64,000 nucleotides of DNA from NCBI RefSeq assembly GCF_029229925.1, contig NZ_CP107254.1, positions 1,674,001 through 1,738,000 on the forward strand, read 5' to 3'. Positions 8,999 through 17,084 of this stretch are shown here, piece after piece. Position 1 is the stretch's first letter. Every line of letters starts with the position of its first letter. Source of the stretch: Halorhabdus sp. BNX81. Lineage in GTDB: Archaea > Halobacteriota > Halobacteria > Halobacteriales > Haloarculaceae. Both the position numbers and the translations under genes were made by a program. The notes beneath the pieces were generated by a model. The model was not told the origin of the DNA. It saw only the letters and a list, made by a program, of their open reading frames with translations, and did no database searches.

Positions 8999-10657
8999 AT
9001 GGACTCGTGGTTGGCCGTCTATCAGGCAGGACTCCTGGTCGCGATTGTCGTGTCGATCGTGGCGGCCAAGCTCGCGTGGCGACATCGCGACGAGCGTGGC
9101 GGGATGCCACTCACGGTTGTCCTCGCGGCGGAGATCGGGTGGGCCGTGGCTATTCTCGTCACGACTGTCTTTCCGGGGACGTCAATTGCGCTTGCGGCCA
9201 ACAAGGCACTTCTGGCTGGCGTCGTCGTTCTGGTACCCGCACTGGTGGTGTTTGCCCTGGAGTACACCGGCCGCGAGTCGCTGGTCACCCGCCGGCTCCT
9301 CGGCGCGTTGTCTGTCGAGCCTGTGGTCTTCATGGCACTCGTCTGGACCAACGAAGCCCATGGGCTGGTCTGGAAGACGCTTCGCATCGACGGGACGGGG
9401 CCACGGGGGCTCGAAACGGTCAACGGCCCGCTGTTCGGCGTCCACACCGCCTATTCCTATCTCCTGCTGTCGGTCGCCGTGTTGCTGATCGTCGTGTTTG
9501 CGCTCCGATCACGATATTTTTACCAGCGACAGATCGCGGCCATCGTGCTCGCGACCCTCGTCCCCTGGGCGGCCAACGCCGTGTCACTGGCACTCGGACT
9601 GGAGTATGACCTCACGCCCATCGCTTTTACCGTCACCGGAGTCGCGTTCACCTGGGCAGTCGCCCGCGAGGAATTTCTCGACATCACGCCCATCGCGACC
9701 GAAGTGGTCTTCGACCGCATCGACACCGCCGTCGTCGTCGTGGACACCGCCGGCCGCGTCGTCGATATCAACGAGAGCGCTCGGGAGTTACTCGGCGTCA
9801 GTGATATCGTCGGCGAGTCGATCGATGAGTGTCTCGGGGCCGTTCCGGACGCCGTCTCCGTCTATGAGTCGATCACCGACGAGCACGAACCCAATACGCA
9901 GGACCTCACTGTCGGTGACCGCGCCGTCAGGATGGAGAGCTCGCCGCTGGTCGACCGCCGGGATGAAGTTGTCGGCTACGCGCTCATCATGGTCGATCTA
10001 ACCGAGGAACGCGAGCGTGAGGCCACGCTAACGCGGCGAAACGAACAGCTCGACCGGTTTGTCGGGGTCGTCTCCCACGACTTGCGCAACCCGCTTCAGG
10101 TGGCCGCCGGCCGGCTCGAGCACGCGCGCCGAGAAGGAAAACCGGAACAGTTCGCGGCGGTCGAGCGCGCCCACAGCCGGATGGAGCGCCTCATCGAGGA
10201 TCTGCTCACGCTCGCCAGACAAAACGAGGATCTCGACCCTGAGCAGGTCGAACTCGAGGTGGTCGCGAAGTCGGCGTGGTCCTACGTCGAGACGGGGGCA
10301 GCCACCCTCGAACTTGACGTCGAAGGCGTCACAGTCGAGGCCGACCCGGACCGGATGAGCCAGTTGTTCGAGAACCTCTTTCGGAACAGCATCGAACACG
10401 GCGGCGAGGACGTGACCGTCATCGTCGAGGGCTTACCTGCCCGTCGGGGATTCGCCGTCACGGACGACGGCCCCGGATTCGACAAGGCGGATCCCGAGAA
10501 AGTCTTCGAGGACGGCTACACGACGACCCGTGACGGCACCGGATTCGGCCTCTCCATCGTCGCGGAGATCGCCACTCAGCATGGCTGGGCTGTTTCGGCT
10601 ATCGATGTCGAAGATGGCGCTCGTATCGAAGTCCTGACCGGCGAAGCCACTGCCTGA
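8999..10657 (+). CDS. Sensor histidine kinase, 7TM-PAS-HisKA-HATPase
   Basis: Membrane-bound sensor kinase of 552 residues. Residues about 1-220 hold seven hydrophobic helices (histidine-kinase N-terminal 7TM type). Residues about 235-340 form a PAS domain (FDRIDTAVVVVDTAGRVVDIN). The HisKA H-box is FVGVVSHDLRNPLQ near residue 355 and the HATPase_c domain fills the C-terminus (N-box FENLFRNSIEHGG, G1 DDGPGF, GTGFGLSI). The product would sense a membrane or small-molecule signal and phosphorylate an unlinked response regulator, possibly the nearby HalX protein. It converges on sod and has no operon partner. An AT-rich stretch 20-40 bases upstream (tttattaatg) fits a promoter. Confidence 0.9.
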   Translation: MDSWLAVYQAGLLVAIVVSIVAAKLAWRHRDERGGMPLTVVLAAEIGWAVAILVTTVFPGTSIALAANKALLAGVVVLVPALVVFALEYTGRESLVTRRLLGALSVEPVVFMALVWTNEAHGLVWKTLRIDGTGPRGLETVNGPLFGVHTAYSYLLLSVAVLLIVVFALRSRYFYQRQIAAIVLATLVPWAANAVSLALGLEYDLTPIAFTVTGVAFTWAVAREEFLDITPIATEVVFDRIDTAVVVVDTAGRVVDINESARELLGVSDIVGESIDECLGAVPDAVSVYESITDEHEPNTQDLTVGDRAVRMESSPLVDRRDEVVGYALIMVDLTEEREREATLTRRNEQLDRFVGVVSHDLRNPLQVAAGRLEHARREGKPEQFAAVERAHSRMERLIEDLLTLARQNEDLDPEQVELEVVAKSAWSYVETGAATLELDVEGVTVEADPDRMSQLFENLFRNSIEHGGEDVTVIVEGLPARRGFAVTDDGPGFDKADPEKVFEDGYTTTRDGTGFGLSIVAEIATQHGWAVSAIDVEDGARIEVLTGEATA

Positions 10658-10733
10658 CAGCACTCAGGCTGCCATAGTGGCGACCAGGGAAACGGAACGG
10701 GTGGCAAAAATCGTCGACACGACGGACTCGTCG

Positions 10734-11345
10734 TTACTCGAAGTGATCGACCGACTTCTGGTACTCTTCGGCGACCTTCTCCCAGTTGACGACCTCGAAG
10801 AAGGCGTCGATGAAGCTGCCGCGGTCCGGCCCGTAGTCGTAGTAGTAGGAGTGCTCCCAGACGTCCAGTGCCAGAATCGGGTGCGAGCCCCACAGCGCGC
10901 CGTTGTCGTGTTTGTCGACTGCGAGGTTCCGGAGTTGCTTGGCGACGGGATCGTACACCAAAAGCGCCCAGCCACCGGCGGCACCCGCAGCGGCCTCGAA
11001 CTCCGCCTTCCAGGCGTCATAGGAGCCAAAGTCCTCCTCGATGCGCTCTAAGAGAGCGCCCTCGGGTTCGCCGCCACCGTTCGGGGACATGTTCTCCCAG
11101 AACAGCGTGTGCAGGTAGTGACCGGAGCCGTTGTGAGAGACGTTGCCCAGCGCGCCGCCGGTCGTGCCGTGATCGCCAGACGAGCGGTTCTCGGCAAGGG
11201 TCTCTTCGGCAGCGTCGAGTCCGTTCACGTAGCCCTGATGGTGGGTGTCGTGATGCCACTCCAGGACTTGCTCGGAAATGTGCGGTTCGAGGGCATCGTA
11301 ATCGTACGGCAGGGACGGCAGTTCGGGGTTTGAACGTTCGGACAT
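10734..11345 (-). CDS. sod: Superoxide dismutase (Mn/Fe type)
   Basis: Converts superoxide to oxygen and hydrogen peroxide in the cytoplasm. The 203-residue protein has the Mn/Fe-SOD metal ligands in WHHDTHHQGYV, GHYLHTLFW and LALDVWEHSYYYDYG. It begins MSERSNPELPSLPYDYDAL, matching the usual haloarchaeal N-terminus. The open frame extends far upstream, but the extension is compositionally unlike a protein and crosses the promoter. The start at 11345 is preceded by GGAGGA at a good distance. It lies downstream of the photolyase gene on the same strand with about 220 bases between, so it has its own promoter. Together they make a light and oxidative damage defence pair. Confidence 0.95.
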   Translation of the reverse strand: MSERSNPELPSLPYDYDALEPHISEQVLEWHHDTHHQGYVNGLDAAEETLAENRSSGDHGTTGGALGNVSHNGSGHYLHTLFWENMSPNGGGEPEGALLERIEEDFGSYDAWKAEFEAAAGAAGGWALLVYDPVAKQLRNLAVDKHDNGALWGSHPILALDVWEHSYYYDYGPDRGSFIDAFFEVVNWEKVAEEYQKSVDHFE

Positions 11346-11392
11346 GTGAAATTCCTCCATGTTTTCTGATGATCGGGTTCCTGTTAAAGCTT
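11346..11392 (-). promoter_or_regulatory. sod promoter and Shine-Dalgarno region
   Basis: On the minus strand a CTTTAACA box lies about 26 bases before an ATG at 11360. That ATG is followed by GGAGGA, which is correctly spaced for the second ATG at 11345. The message may therefore start at or near the first ATG and be translated either leaderless (five extra residues, MEEFH) or from the Shine-Dalgarno-led ATG. Homologue N-termini favour the second. Confidence 0.5.
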
Positions 11393-11565
11393 TAGAAGAG
11401 GGATGGTACCGTGGCACAATGACCGACAGACTGCGTGCTGTTTGATCGAAATACCGGAGGGACACTGTCCCGATCGGCTCCGGGCTGTCGGTATATCTCC
11501 AGACGGGAAATTTCGGTCGGGGACAACAACTGAGTGCCAGATTCGGCTGCAGGGTCTCGGTTGTC

Positions 11566-12978
11566 TCACTCCTCGCCACGTGCGCGCTCGAACATCGTGA
11601 GTGCCTGCTCGCGACGGGCAGCGTGGTCGACGATTGGGGACGGATAGTCCGGGGCATGCATCTCGCGGGTACCGGGGTCGAGTTCGTGCCATGAGTGGAT
11701 GGCATCTGCCGGCACGCCGTCGAGTTCGGGGACGTACTCCCGGATGTATTCGGCGTCGGGATCGTAGCGTTCACCCTGAGTCATCGGGTTAAAGATCCGG
11801 AAATACGGCTGGGCGTCAGTTCCGGTCGAGGCCGCCCACTGCCAGCCGCCGTTGTTGTTCGCCGTATCGTGATCGACCAGCATCTCCCGGAACCAGTCGT
11901 AGCCCTCCCGCCAGTCGATCAGGAGATCCTTCGTGAGAAACGACGCGACGATCATTCGGACGCGGTTGTGCATGTACGCCTCCGCCCGAAGTTGACGCAT
12001 TCCAGCATCGACGATCGGATAGCCCGTCTCGCCGGCCTTCCAGGCTTGCAACCCCTCGGGATCCGTTCGCCACTCGACCGGGTTTTCGTACGACTTGAAA
12101 TTCTCAGTGACCACCGACGGATTGAACCACAGCACCTGTGTGTAAAACTCCCGCCAGGCGAGCTGGGATTGGAACTCCGCGACCGACTCCCGGTCGTCTT
12201 CAGTGTCAGCACGCTCGTGGGCGGCCTCGGTGGCCGCATACACTGCGCGGATGCCGATCGTCCCGTACTTGAGGTGGTGTGAGAGGCGGGACGTGCAGTC
12301 CTCGGCCGGGTAGTCCCGCCGGTCTTCGTACCGATAGATATCCGCAGTACAGAACGATTCGAGGCGCTCGCGAGCGGCCGCCGGGGTCACGCGTGGGATC
12401 GACGCCGCCGGCTCGTCGACGCCAAGTTCCCCAAGCGTCGGGACGGGCGTCTCGTCGACCACGTCGGCAAGAACGTCGGACTCCGGCGGGTCAAGGGCGG
12501 CTGACTTCTCACGGTCGTGCCATTTCCGCCAGAAGTAGGTGAACACCTGATAGGGATCGCCGTCGTTGGTCCGGATCGTCCCCGGCTCGTGGAGGACGGC
12601 GTCATGAACAGCCGCCCGCCGGACGTTCGCGTCATCCAGTGCTTCTCGGACGGCAGCATCGCGGTTGCGCGCGAGAGGACTGTACTCACGGTTCCAGGAA
12701 ACCGTTTCAGCGTCGTACCGTCCGGCAAGTTCCGGCAGTCGTTCGGTCGGATCTCCCTGGACGATGACGAGGTCGCTCCCACGGTCACGGTAAGCGTCTC
12801 GGAGTGCAACGATGGCGTCACGGAGGGCGGCCACGCGGGGCGGACCGGCGTGTTCGAGCACTGTCGGATCGAGCACGAACACACCCAGTACCGTCTCATC
12901 GTTCGTCTCGATCCCGTCGCCCGCGAGCCCGCGGTTGTCGGCGACCCGAAGATCTCGCCGATGCCAGTGGATGCGCAT
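11566..12978 (-). CDS. phr: Deoxyribodipyrimidine photolyase
   Basis: Light-driven repair of UV-induced cyclobutane pyrimidine dimers. The 470-residue length is usual for class I photolyases. N-terminal antenna-cofactor domain from MRIHWHRRDLRVADNRGLA, helical FAD-binding domain with LRAEAYMHNRVRMIVASFL and WQWAASTGTDAQPYFRIFNP. The residues expected for FAD and dimer binding (including the WQWAAS block) are present, so repair activity rather than a cryptochrome signalling role is likely. It starts divergently from the enoyl-CoA hydratase gene with 112 bases between, and is followed by sod on the same strand. Confidence 0.93.
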   Translation of the reverse strand: MRIHWHRRDLRVADNRGLAGDGIETNDETVLGVFVLDPTVLEHAGPPRVAALRDAIVALRDAYRDRGSDLVIVQGDPTERLPELAGRYDAETVSWNREYSPLARNRDAAVREALDDANVRRAAVHDAVLHEPGTIRTNDGDPYQVFTYFWRKWHDREKSAALDPPESDVLADVVDETPVPTLGELGVDEPAASIPRVTPAAARERLESFCTADIYRYEDRRDYPAEDCTSRLSHHLKYGTIGIRAVYAATEAAHERADTEDDRESVAEFQSQLAWREFYTQVLWFNPSVVTENFKSYENPVEWRTDPEGLQAWKAGETGYPIVDAGMRQLRAEAYMHNRVRMIVASFLTKDLLIDWREGYDWFREMLVDHDTANNNGGWQWAASTGTDAQPYFRIFNPMTQGERYDPDAEYIREYVPELDGVPADAIHSWHELDPGTREMHAPDYPSPIVDHAARREQALTMFERARGEE

Positions 12979-13090
12979 ACGTGGGCGTGGGTCGGGACCT
13001 ACGTCAATCCACGGACGTGTCCGCCCGCCAGTTTGACTCCCGGGAAGTCCCTGCGGTCACGCTTTTGGGCCCGCCACACGACGCTATCGT

Positions 13091-13873
13091 ATGCGCAAGC
13101 CGGTCGAATGGACTCACACGGACGGCGTGGCAACGCTGACGATCACTGCCGCCGATTCGCGGAATACCCTCTCCCCGGACGTCGTCACGGCGGCCCACGA
13201 CGCACTCGAAGACGCCAGTGGGGTCACCTGTCTCGTCGTCCGGGGTTCGGGCGAGACGTTTTGTGCCGGCGGCGATCTGGAAGGGGTCGTCGCGGGCGCA
13301 CGTGGGGAGCTTTCCAAGGACGCGTTCATGGCTCGCCTTCGGCGAATCGACGCGCTGATCGAGCGCCTCTATGAGTTTCCGGCACCCACGATCGCCGCTG
13401 TCGACGGCCCGGCGTTCGGGGCTGGCGGCGCACTTGCGCTCGCGTGCGATCTCACCGTCGCGAGCGAAGACGGGTCGATCGGTTTTGGCTTCCACCGCCT
13501 CGGGTTGCCTGTCGGAGCCGGCGTCTCGGCACTTCTCCCGCACAACGTTGGCGAATCGACCGCTGCAGAACTGCTCTATACCGGCGAACTGCTCGACCCC
13601 GAACGCGCGAGCGATCTCGGGTTGTTCAGCCACGTGTTTCCGACGCCCGAGTTCGAAGCCCGTCTCGAAGCGATTATCGAAACGGTGGCATCCGGCCCGT
13701 CCGCAGCGGCTCACGAAACTGGCAAGTTACTTACAGAAAGAAGCTCCCCGGACTTACAAACGGCGATGGTTGCCGAACGCGCCGCCCGGCGGCGTCGGTT
13801 CGGGACGAGCGAGCACGTCGAAGGTGCGACCGCGTTTATCGATCAGCGGGAACCGGCGTTCGAAAACAGATGA
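13091..13873 (+). CDS. Enoyl-CoA hydratase/isomerase family protein
   Basis: Crotonase-fold enzyme of 260 residues acting on acyl-CoA thioesters. The oxyanion-hole regions are visible in GETFCAGGDLEGV and DGPAFGAGGALALACDLTVAS. The usual second catalytic Glu of true enoyl-CoA hydratases would lie after GIGFGFHRLGLPVGAG, where the sequence does not clearly show it, so hydratase versus isomerase activity is open. Single gene divergent from photolyase; no other beta-oxidation gene is nearby. Confidence 0.85.
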   Translation: MRKPVEWTHTDGVATLTITAADSRNTLSPDVVTAAHDALEDASGVTCLVVRGSGETFCAGGDLEGVVAGARGELSKDAFMARLRRIDALIERLYEFPAPTIAAVDGPAFGAGGALALACDLTVASEDGSIGFGFHRLGLPVGAGVSALLPHNVGESTAAELLYTGELLDPERASDLGLFSHVFPTPEFEARLEAIIETVASGPSAAAHETGKLLTERSSPDLQTAMVAERAARRRRFGTSEHVEGATAFIDQREPAFENR

Positions 13874-13985
13874 ATTGAGACGCCGGCCCAGCGATCACGC
13901 CACCGGAGCGAGTACAGCCAGGTCGAATAGCAACGATATCGAGAGCTCTCCGACCGGAATTAGCTCGGCGACTCGTCCTCGAACC

Positions 13986-14264
13986 TCAGAGCTTGCTTTC
14001 GGCGTCCTCAGCGAGTTCCTTCATCCGTTTACCGACACGGCCGGCGTCCGAGAACTCGTCTTCACTCATCGCGTTCGCCAGCGCATTGCCAAGGACGAAC
14101 ACAGCGTGTTTATGTTCGCTTTTCGACATATGAACGTCGGCCGGCGTGACGTCGAGTTCCTTGTAGGGATCGAAGAGTTCGCTGTTGACGCTTTCCTGCT
14201 GGTCGAAGTACTCCATGATCGTCACCATCTCCTCGTGAAGTTCGAGAAGTTCGTCTTTGTGCAT
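13986..14264 (-). CDS. UPF0058 family protein
   Basis: Small acidic helical protein of 92 residues, MHKDELLELHEEMVTIMEYF onward, with a His-containing central helix (HMSKSEHKHAVFVLGNALANAM). It matches the archaeal UPF0058 family, whose members are conserved but lack an assigned function. No operon partner is evident. Confidence 0.8.
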   Translation of the reverse strand: MHKDELLELHEEMVTIMEYFDQQESVNSELFDPYKELDVTPADVHMSKSEHKHAVFVLGNALANAMSEDEFSDAGRVGKRMKELAEDAESKL

Positions 14265-14422
14265 TCCTACCGGTAGATTGTGGTGAGCACGGCATAAGGA
14301 TTACCCGGGAATGACTACCAGACGCCATAGCCCCGCTACGTACACTCAGACCGGGGAGTTTCCATCAATACTGCCTTGCACGATGGACAGTCGCTCCTGA
14401 GAGATGGTTTCGGCCACCCGGA

Positions 14423-14638
14423 TCAGAACACGTATTCGTCGTCGTGTCCCATCATTCCGTCTTCTTCCAGGCCCGGGTCCTCCTCGTCGTCGATCGGGCC
14501 GCTCGTTTTGTACGCCTTCAGTCCGGTCGAGAGGAGGTCTTCGATCGCCTCCTCGCGGTTGAGAAACTCACCCTCCTCGACGAGCTGAGCGATCTGCATC
14601 TCCAGATGATCCGGAATTGTGATCTCTACTTCTGGCAT
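14423..14638 (-). CDS. Ribbon-helix-helix (CopG-like) DNA-binding protein
   Basis: Protein of 71 residues. Residues about 1-45 form a ribbon-helix-helix: a beta strand VEITIPDHLEMQI, then two helices with FLNREEAIEDLLSTGL. A short acidic tail of about 25 residues follows. Similar proteins in haloarchaea (DUF7120-like, from memory) are probable transcription regulators. There is no adjacent toxin gene, so an antitoxin role is not supported. Confidence 0.75.
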   Translation of the reverse strand: MPEVEITIPDHLEMQIAQLVEEGEFLNREEAIEDLLSTGLKAYKTSGPIDDEEDPGLEEDGMMGHDDEYVF

Positions 14639-14725
14639 CGGAGTATCCGGGCTTCGACGGAGGGAGAGTTAAGCCTGACGGGCGAGGTCTCAGACGATCA
14701 TCTCTCGGACGTTCACGAAATAATC

Positions 14726-14757
14726 GCTTACTAAAAGATTATCACTACCGAGTAAGC
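14726..14757. repeat. Inverted repeat in AT-rich spacer
   Basis: Seven-base arms GCTTACT and AGTAAGC enclose an 18-base AT-rich centre, in the 211-base spacer between the ribbon-helix-helix gene and the Tat protein gene. It may be an operator for the upstream ribbon-helix-helix gene or simply chance in AT-rich DNA. The rest of the spacer shows no gene. Confidence 0.35.
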
Positions 14758-14849
14758 TAATCGAATAACTAATCAGATTGATAGGATAATGTAGATATAC
14801 AATAAGGCCAGTTCTACAAACCTAGCTTGATAGGTTACCTTCTAAACTT

Positions 14850-15428
14850 TCACTCACCGAGGATTGTTTCGTGCATATGGTTGACATCCTGATAAGAGCC
14901 ACCAACCGACGTATTGCAATTGCACTCGTACGAGAGCACGTCATCCAGTTTGCAAATATTCACTCGCGGGACCCACCCACGAATAGCGCCATCGGGTCGC
15001 TTGAATCGATCATCCTCGTCCGGTAGGTCTCTCACAAGGGGGCTATCGTGAAATTCTAATAGCACGTAATTTGCCGCCCCAGGATCAGTGTTGCAGCTAT
15101 ACGAATCGCCCCAGTCTACAATTTTGCCACTATCCCATCGAGATTCTCTATCGACATGGGCCGGCGAAGCGACGGCACGGAGCGGCACACCCCTATTCCA
15201 GTCGTAGCACCATTCGTCGTCGCCACCCCAGGGATGGACATATAGTTTGGTATTACCAGGTCCGTTTGAGATGAGCGCGACGTCGTCTCCCTCATCAAGG
15301 TTATCGTAGTCGGGCTTGTCGGCCGCAGCGGCTGTTCCGCTTGCTAACCCACCGATTGCAACTCCTATGGAAGCAACACCGATGCTCCGTAGCACTTCTC
15401 GCCTGGAAGGTCGGTTTTGGTACGCCAT
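14850..15428 (-). CDS. Tat-exported protein of unknown function, SH3-like
   Basis: Secreted protein of 192 residues. The N-terminus has a twin-arginine signal (SRREVLRSIGV followed by a hydrophobic run and an AAAA-D cleavage region near residue 35). The mature part has five cysteines and a pattern suggestive of a bacterial SH3-type barrel (DDVALISN, YVLLEFHDSP, GWVPRVNI). I do not recognise a family. A TATA-like box (CATATATG, 15458-15465) lies about 30 bases upstream of the ATG. The gene and its flanks are clearly richer in A and T than the rest of the window, pointing to acquisition by transfer. No neighbour suggests a role. Confidence 0.7.
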   Translation of the reverse strand: MAYQNRPSRREVLRSIGVASIGVAIGGLASGTAAAADKPDYDNLDEGDDVALISNGPGNTKLYVHPWGGDDEWCYDWNRGVPLRAVASPAHVDRESRWDSGKIVDWGDSYSCNTDPGAANYVLLEFHDSPLVRDLPDEDDRFKRPDGAIRGWVPRVNICKLDDVLSYECNCNTSVGGSYQDVNHMHETILGE

Positions 15429-15800
15429 GCGAACAAGTGATGTTTAGTTAGGACTATCATATATGTCTTTCTATAATGTATTCATAATTATGTTTTTTGA
15501 ATTTACTGATGAGTCGAAGATACTAGGCAGATTTCCATAATCTCATCGGCTAATCGGCGTCCATCGTCGCGAAAGAGATACAAAATCTCTTTGTGCGAAA
15601 TCTGGTCCCTTGTCGAATGGTATTTGAAGGCACTATATCTTGATTTCCCCGAAAGACAGTTCAGGCTATTCCTATGACTTTCGTAGGCGAAATGGTCAAA
15701 CTACTTAAACCGGATCTGGGTTTCGTATAGCCGCCGTGAGTAAAGCCTGTGACGACGATTCTGGGCTCGTTATTGTGAGTCCTTCCGTAAACTATGCCGC
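15429..15800. other. AT-rich gene-free stretch with a possible gene remnant
   Basis: 372 bases without a convincing gene. Bases nearest 15428 hold the promoter of the Tat protein. On the minus strand, 15700-15503 stay open for about 65 codons without a start codon and read like protein (for example AFKYHSTRDQISHKEILYLF), so this may be the tail of a broken gene. I could not assign it to a family. The remainder shows no hairpins or repeats. Confidence 0.4.
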
Positions 15801-16772
15801 TCACTCGTGGCCGAAGACTTCGACCGGCTCGTAGGGTTCTTCGAGGTACTCAACGTCGGAGGCGCTGAGATCGACCTCTAGTGCCTCGACGGCATCTTCG
15901 AGATGCTCGATGCTTGAGGTCCCGACGATCGGCGCGTCGACGTGATCGTTCTGGAAGTGCCACGCGAGCGCGATCTGGGCCATCGTCACCCCGTAGTCGG
16001 CGGCGAGTTCCGCGACGCGATCGTTGATCTCCTCGCTCCCTGGCCCCTCGTGATAGGGCGTTCCGTAGTCGAGTTCGTGTTCGCCACGCGTCGTCGCTGT
16101 AAATTCGTCGTGCGGGCGCGTGAGATAGCCCGCCGCCAGCGGTGACCACGGTAAGACACCGATATCCTCCGTCTCGCAGACGGGGTACATCTCGCGTTCC
16201 TCCTCGCGATAGGTCAGGTGATAGAGGTTCTGCATCGTCTCGAAGCGGGCCAACCCTTCCCGGTCGCTGACGTGCAGCGCCTCCTGGAACTGGTGGGCCC
16301 ACATCGAGGAGGCCCCGATGTGACGGACCTTCCCACGCCGAACCGTGTCGTCGAGCGCCCGCAGCGTCGTCTCGATCGGGGTGTCGTAATCCCAGCGATG
16401 GATCTGATAGAGATCTACGGTGTCCATGCCGAGCCGATCGAGACTGTGATCGAGTTCCTGCTCGATAGTCTCCCGGGAGAGTCCCTCGGCGTTGCGGTGC
16501 TCTTTTGCGCCCGAAAACCGGACCTTCGTCGCGACGACCTGCTCGTCTCGATCGTACTCTGCCAGTACATCCCCGAGAATCTCCTCGCTCTCGCCCGAAG
16601 AGTAGGTGTTTGCCGTGTCGAAGAAGTTCACGCCCAGGTCGATCGCCCGCTCGACGAGTTCCCGCCCTTCCTCCGCATCCAGCATCCAGTCGTCCTGACT
16701 CCCGAAGCTCATACAGCCCAGCGCGATCTTTGAGACCTCCATGCCGGTCGAACCGAGTGTCGTGTACTCCAT
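15801..16772 (-). CDS. Aldo/keto reductase
   Basis: NADP-dependent oxidoreductase of 323 residues with a TIM-barrel aldo/keto reductase fold. Catalytic Asp and Tyr are in FFDTANTYSSGESEE, Lys in VVATKVRF and His in LYQIHRWD; the cofactor-binding end is APIVGTSSIEHLEDAV. It resembles the YhdN/Tas-like bacterial group acting on aldehydes or ketones, with substrate unknown. The ATG at 16772 begins the conserved MEYTTLGSTGMEVSKIALG; 24 upstream in-frame residues are judged non-coding. Single gene. Confidence 0.9.
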   Translation of the reverse strand: MEYTTLGSTGMEVSKIALGCMSFGSQDDWMLDAEEGRELVERAIDLGVNFFDTANTYSSGESEEILGDVLAEYDRDEQVVATKVRFSGAKEHRNAEGLSRETIEQELDHSLDRLGMDTVDLYQIHRWDYDTPIETTLRALDDTVRRGKVRHIGASSMWAHQFQEALHVSDREGLARFETMQNLYHLTYREEEREMYPVCETEDIGVLPWSPLAAGYLTRPHDEFTATTRGEHELDYGTPYHEGPGSEEINDRVAELAADYGVTMAQIALAWHFQNDHVDAPIVGTSSIEHLEDAVEALEVDLSASDVEYLEEPYEPVEVFGHE

Positions 16773-16900
16773 GCCACCCGACACACGACGTCCGATGAAA
16801 TATATCTGCCGGCGTGAACAGAGTGAGGTCCCGAGAAGAGACAACGGGATACAATCGGAAGGACTCTGAAATCAATGGAACGGAATCGTCGGCCTGCATA

Positions 16901-17055
16901 CGACGGCGCTTGCGCCGTCGTTTCACCGTCAGAGCAGAGCTCTGACGAGCTCTCGTTCGCTGCCGCTCACGAGAACGCTGCGAGCGAGTCATTGACTCGC
17001 TCGCAGATGTTTTTGGTCCAGCTTTTTGCGAGGTGGGTTCGCGTGCGAACCCACC
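16901..17055. repeat. Cluster of five palindromes downstream of EF-2
   Basis: Five consecutive inverted repeats fill most of the 312-base gap after the EF-2 stop. 16901-16920: nine-base arms CGACGGCGC, TT loop. 16928-16946: GTCAGAGC arms, AGA loop. 16951-16974: TCTCGT arms. 16978-17006: thirteen-base arms beginning CTGCGAGCGAGTC, ATT loop, followed by a T5 run on the plus strand. 17032-17055: eleven-base arms GGTGGGTTCGC, GT loop. All but the third are perfect. The run of five A at 17061-17065 is a T-run on the EF-2 strand and could end its transcript. Confidence 0.85.
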
Positions 17056-17084
17056 GAAGTAAAAAGGTGGAAACCAGGTCGTCT

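Noticed and set aside
11346-11774. N-terminal extension of the sod frame
   Set aside because: Overlaps the photolyase end and promoter, and homologues start at MSERSN with a Shine-Dalgarno site.
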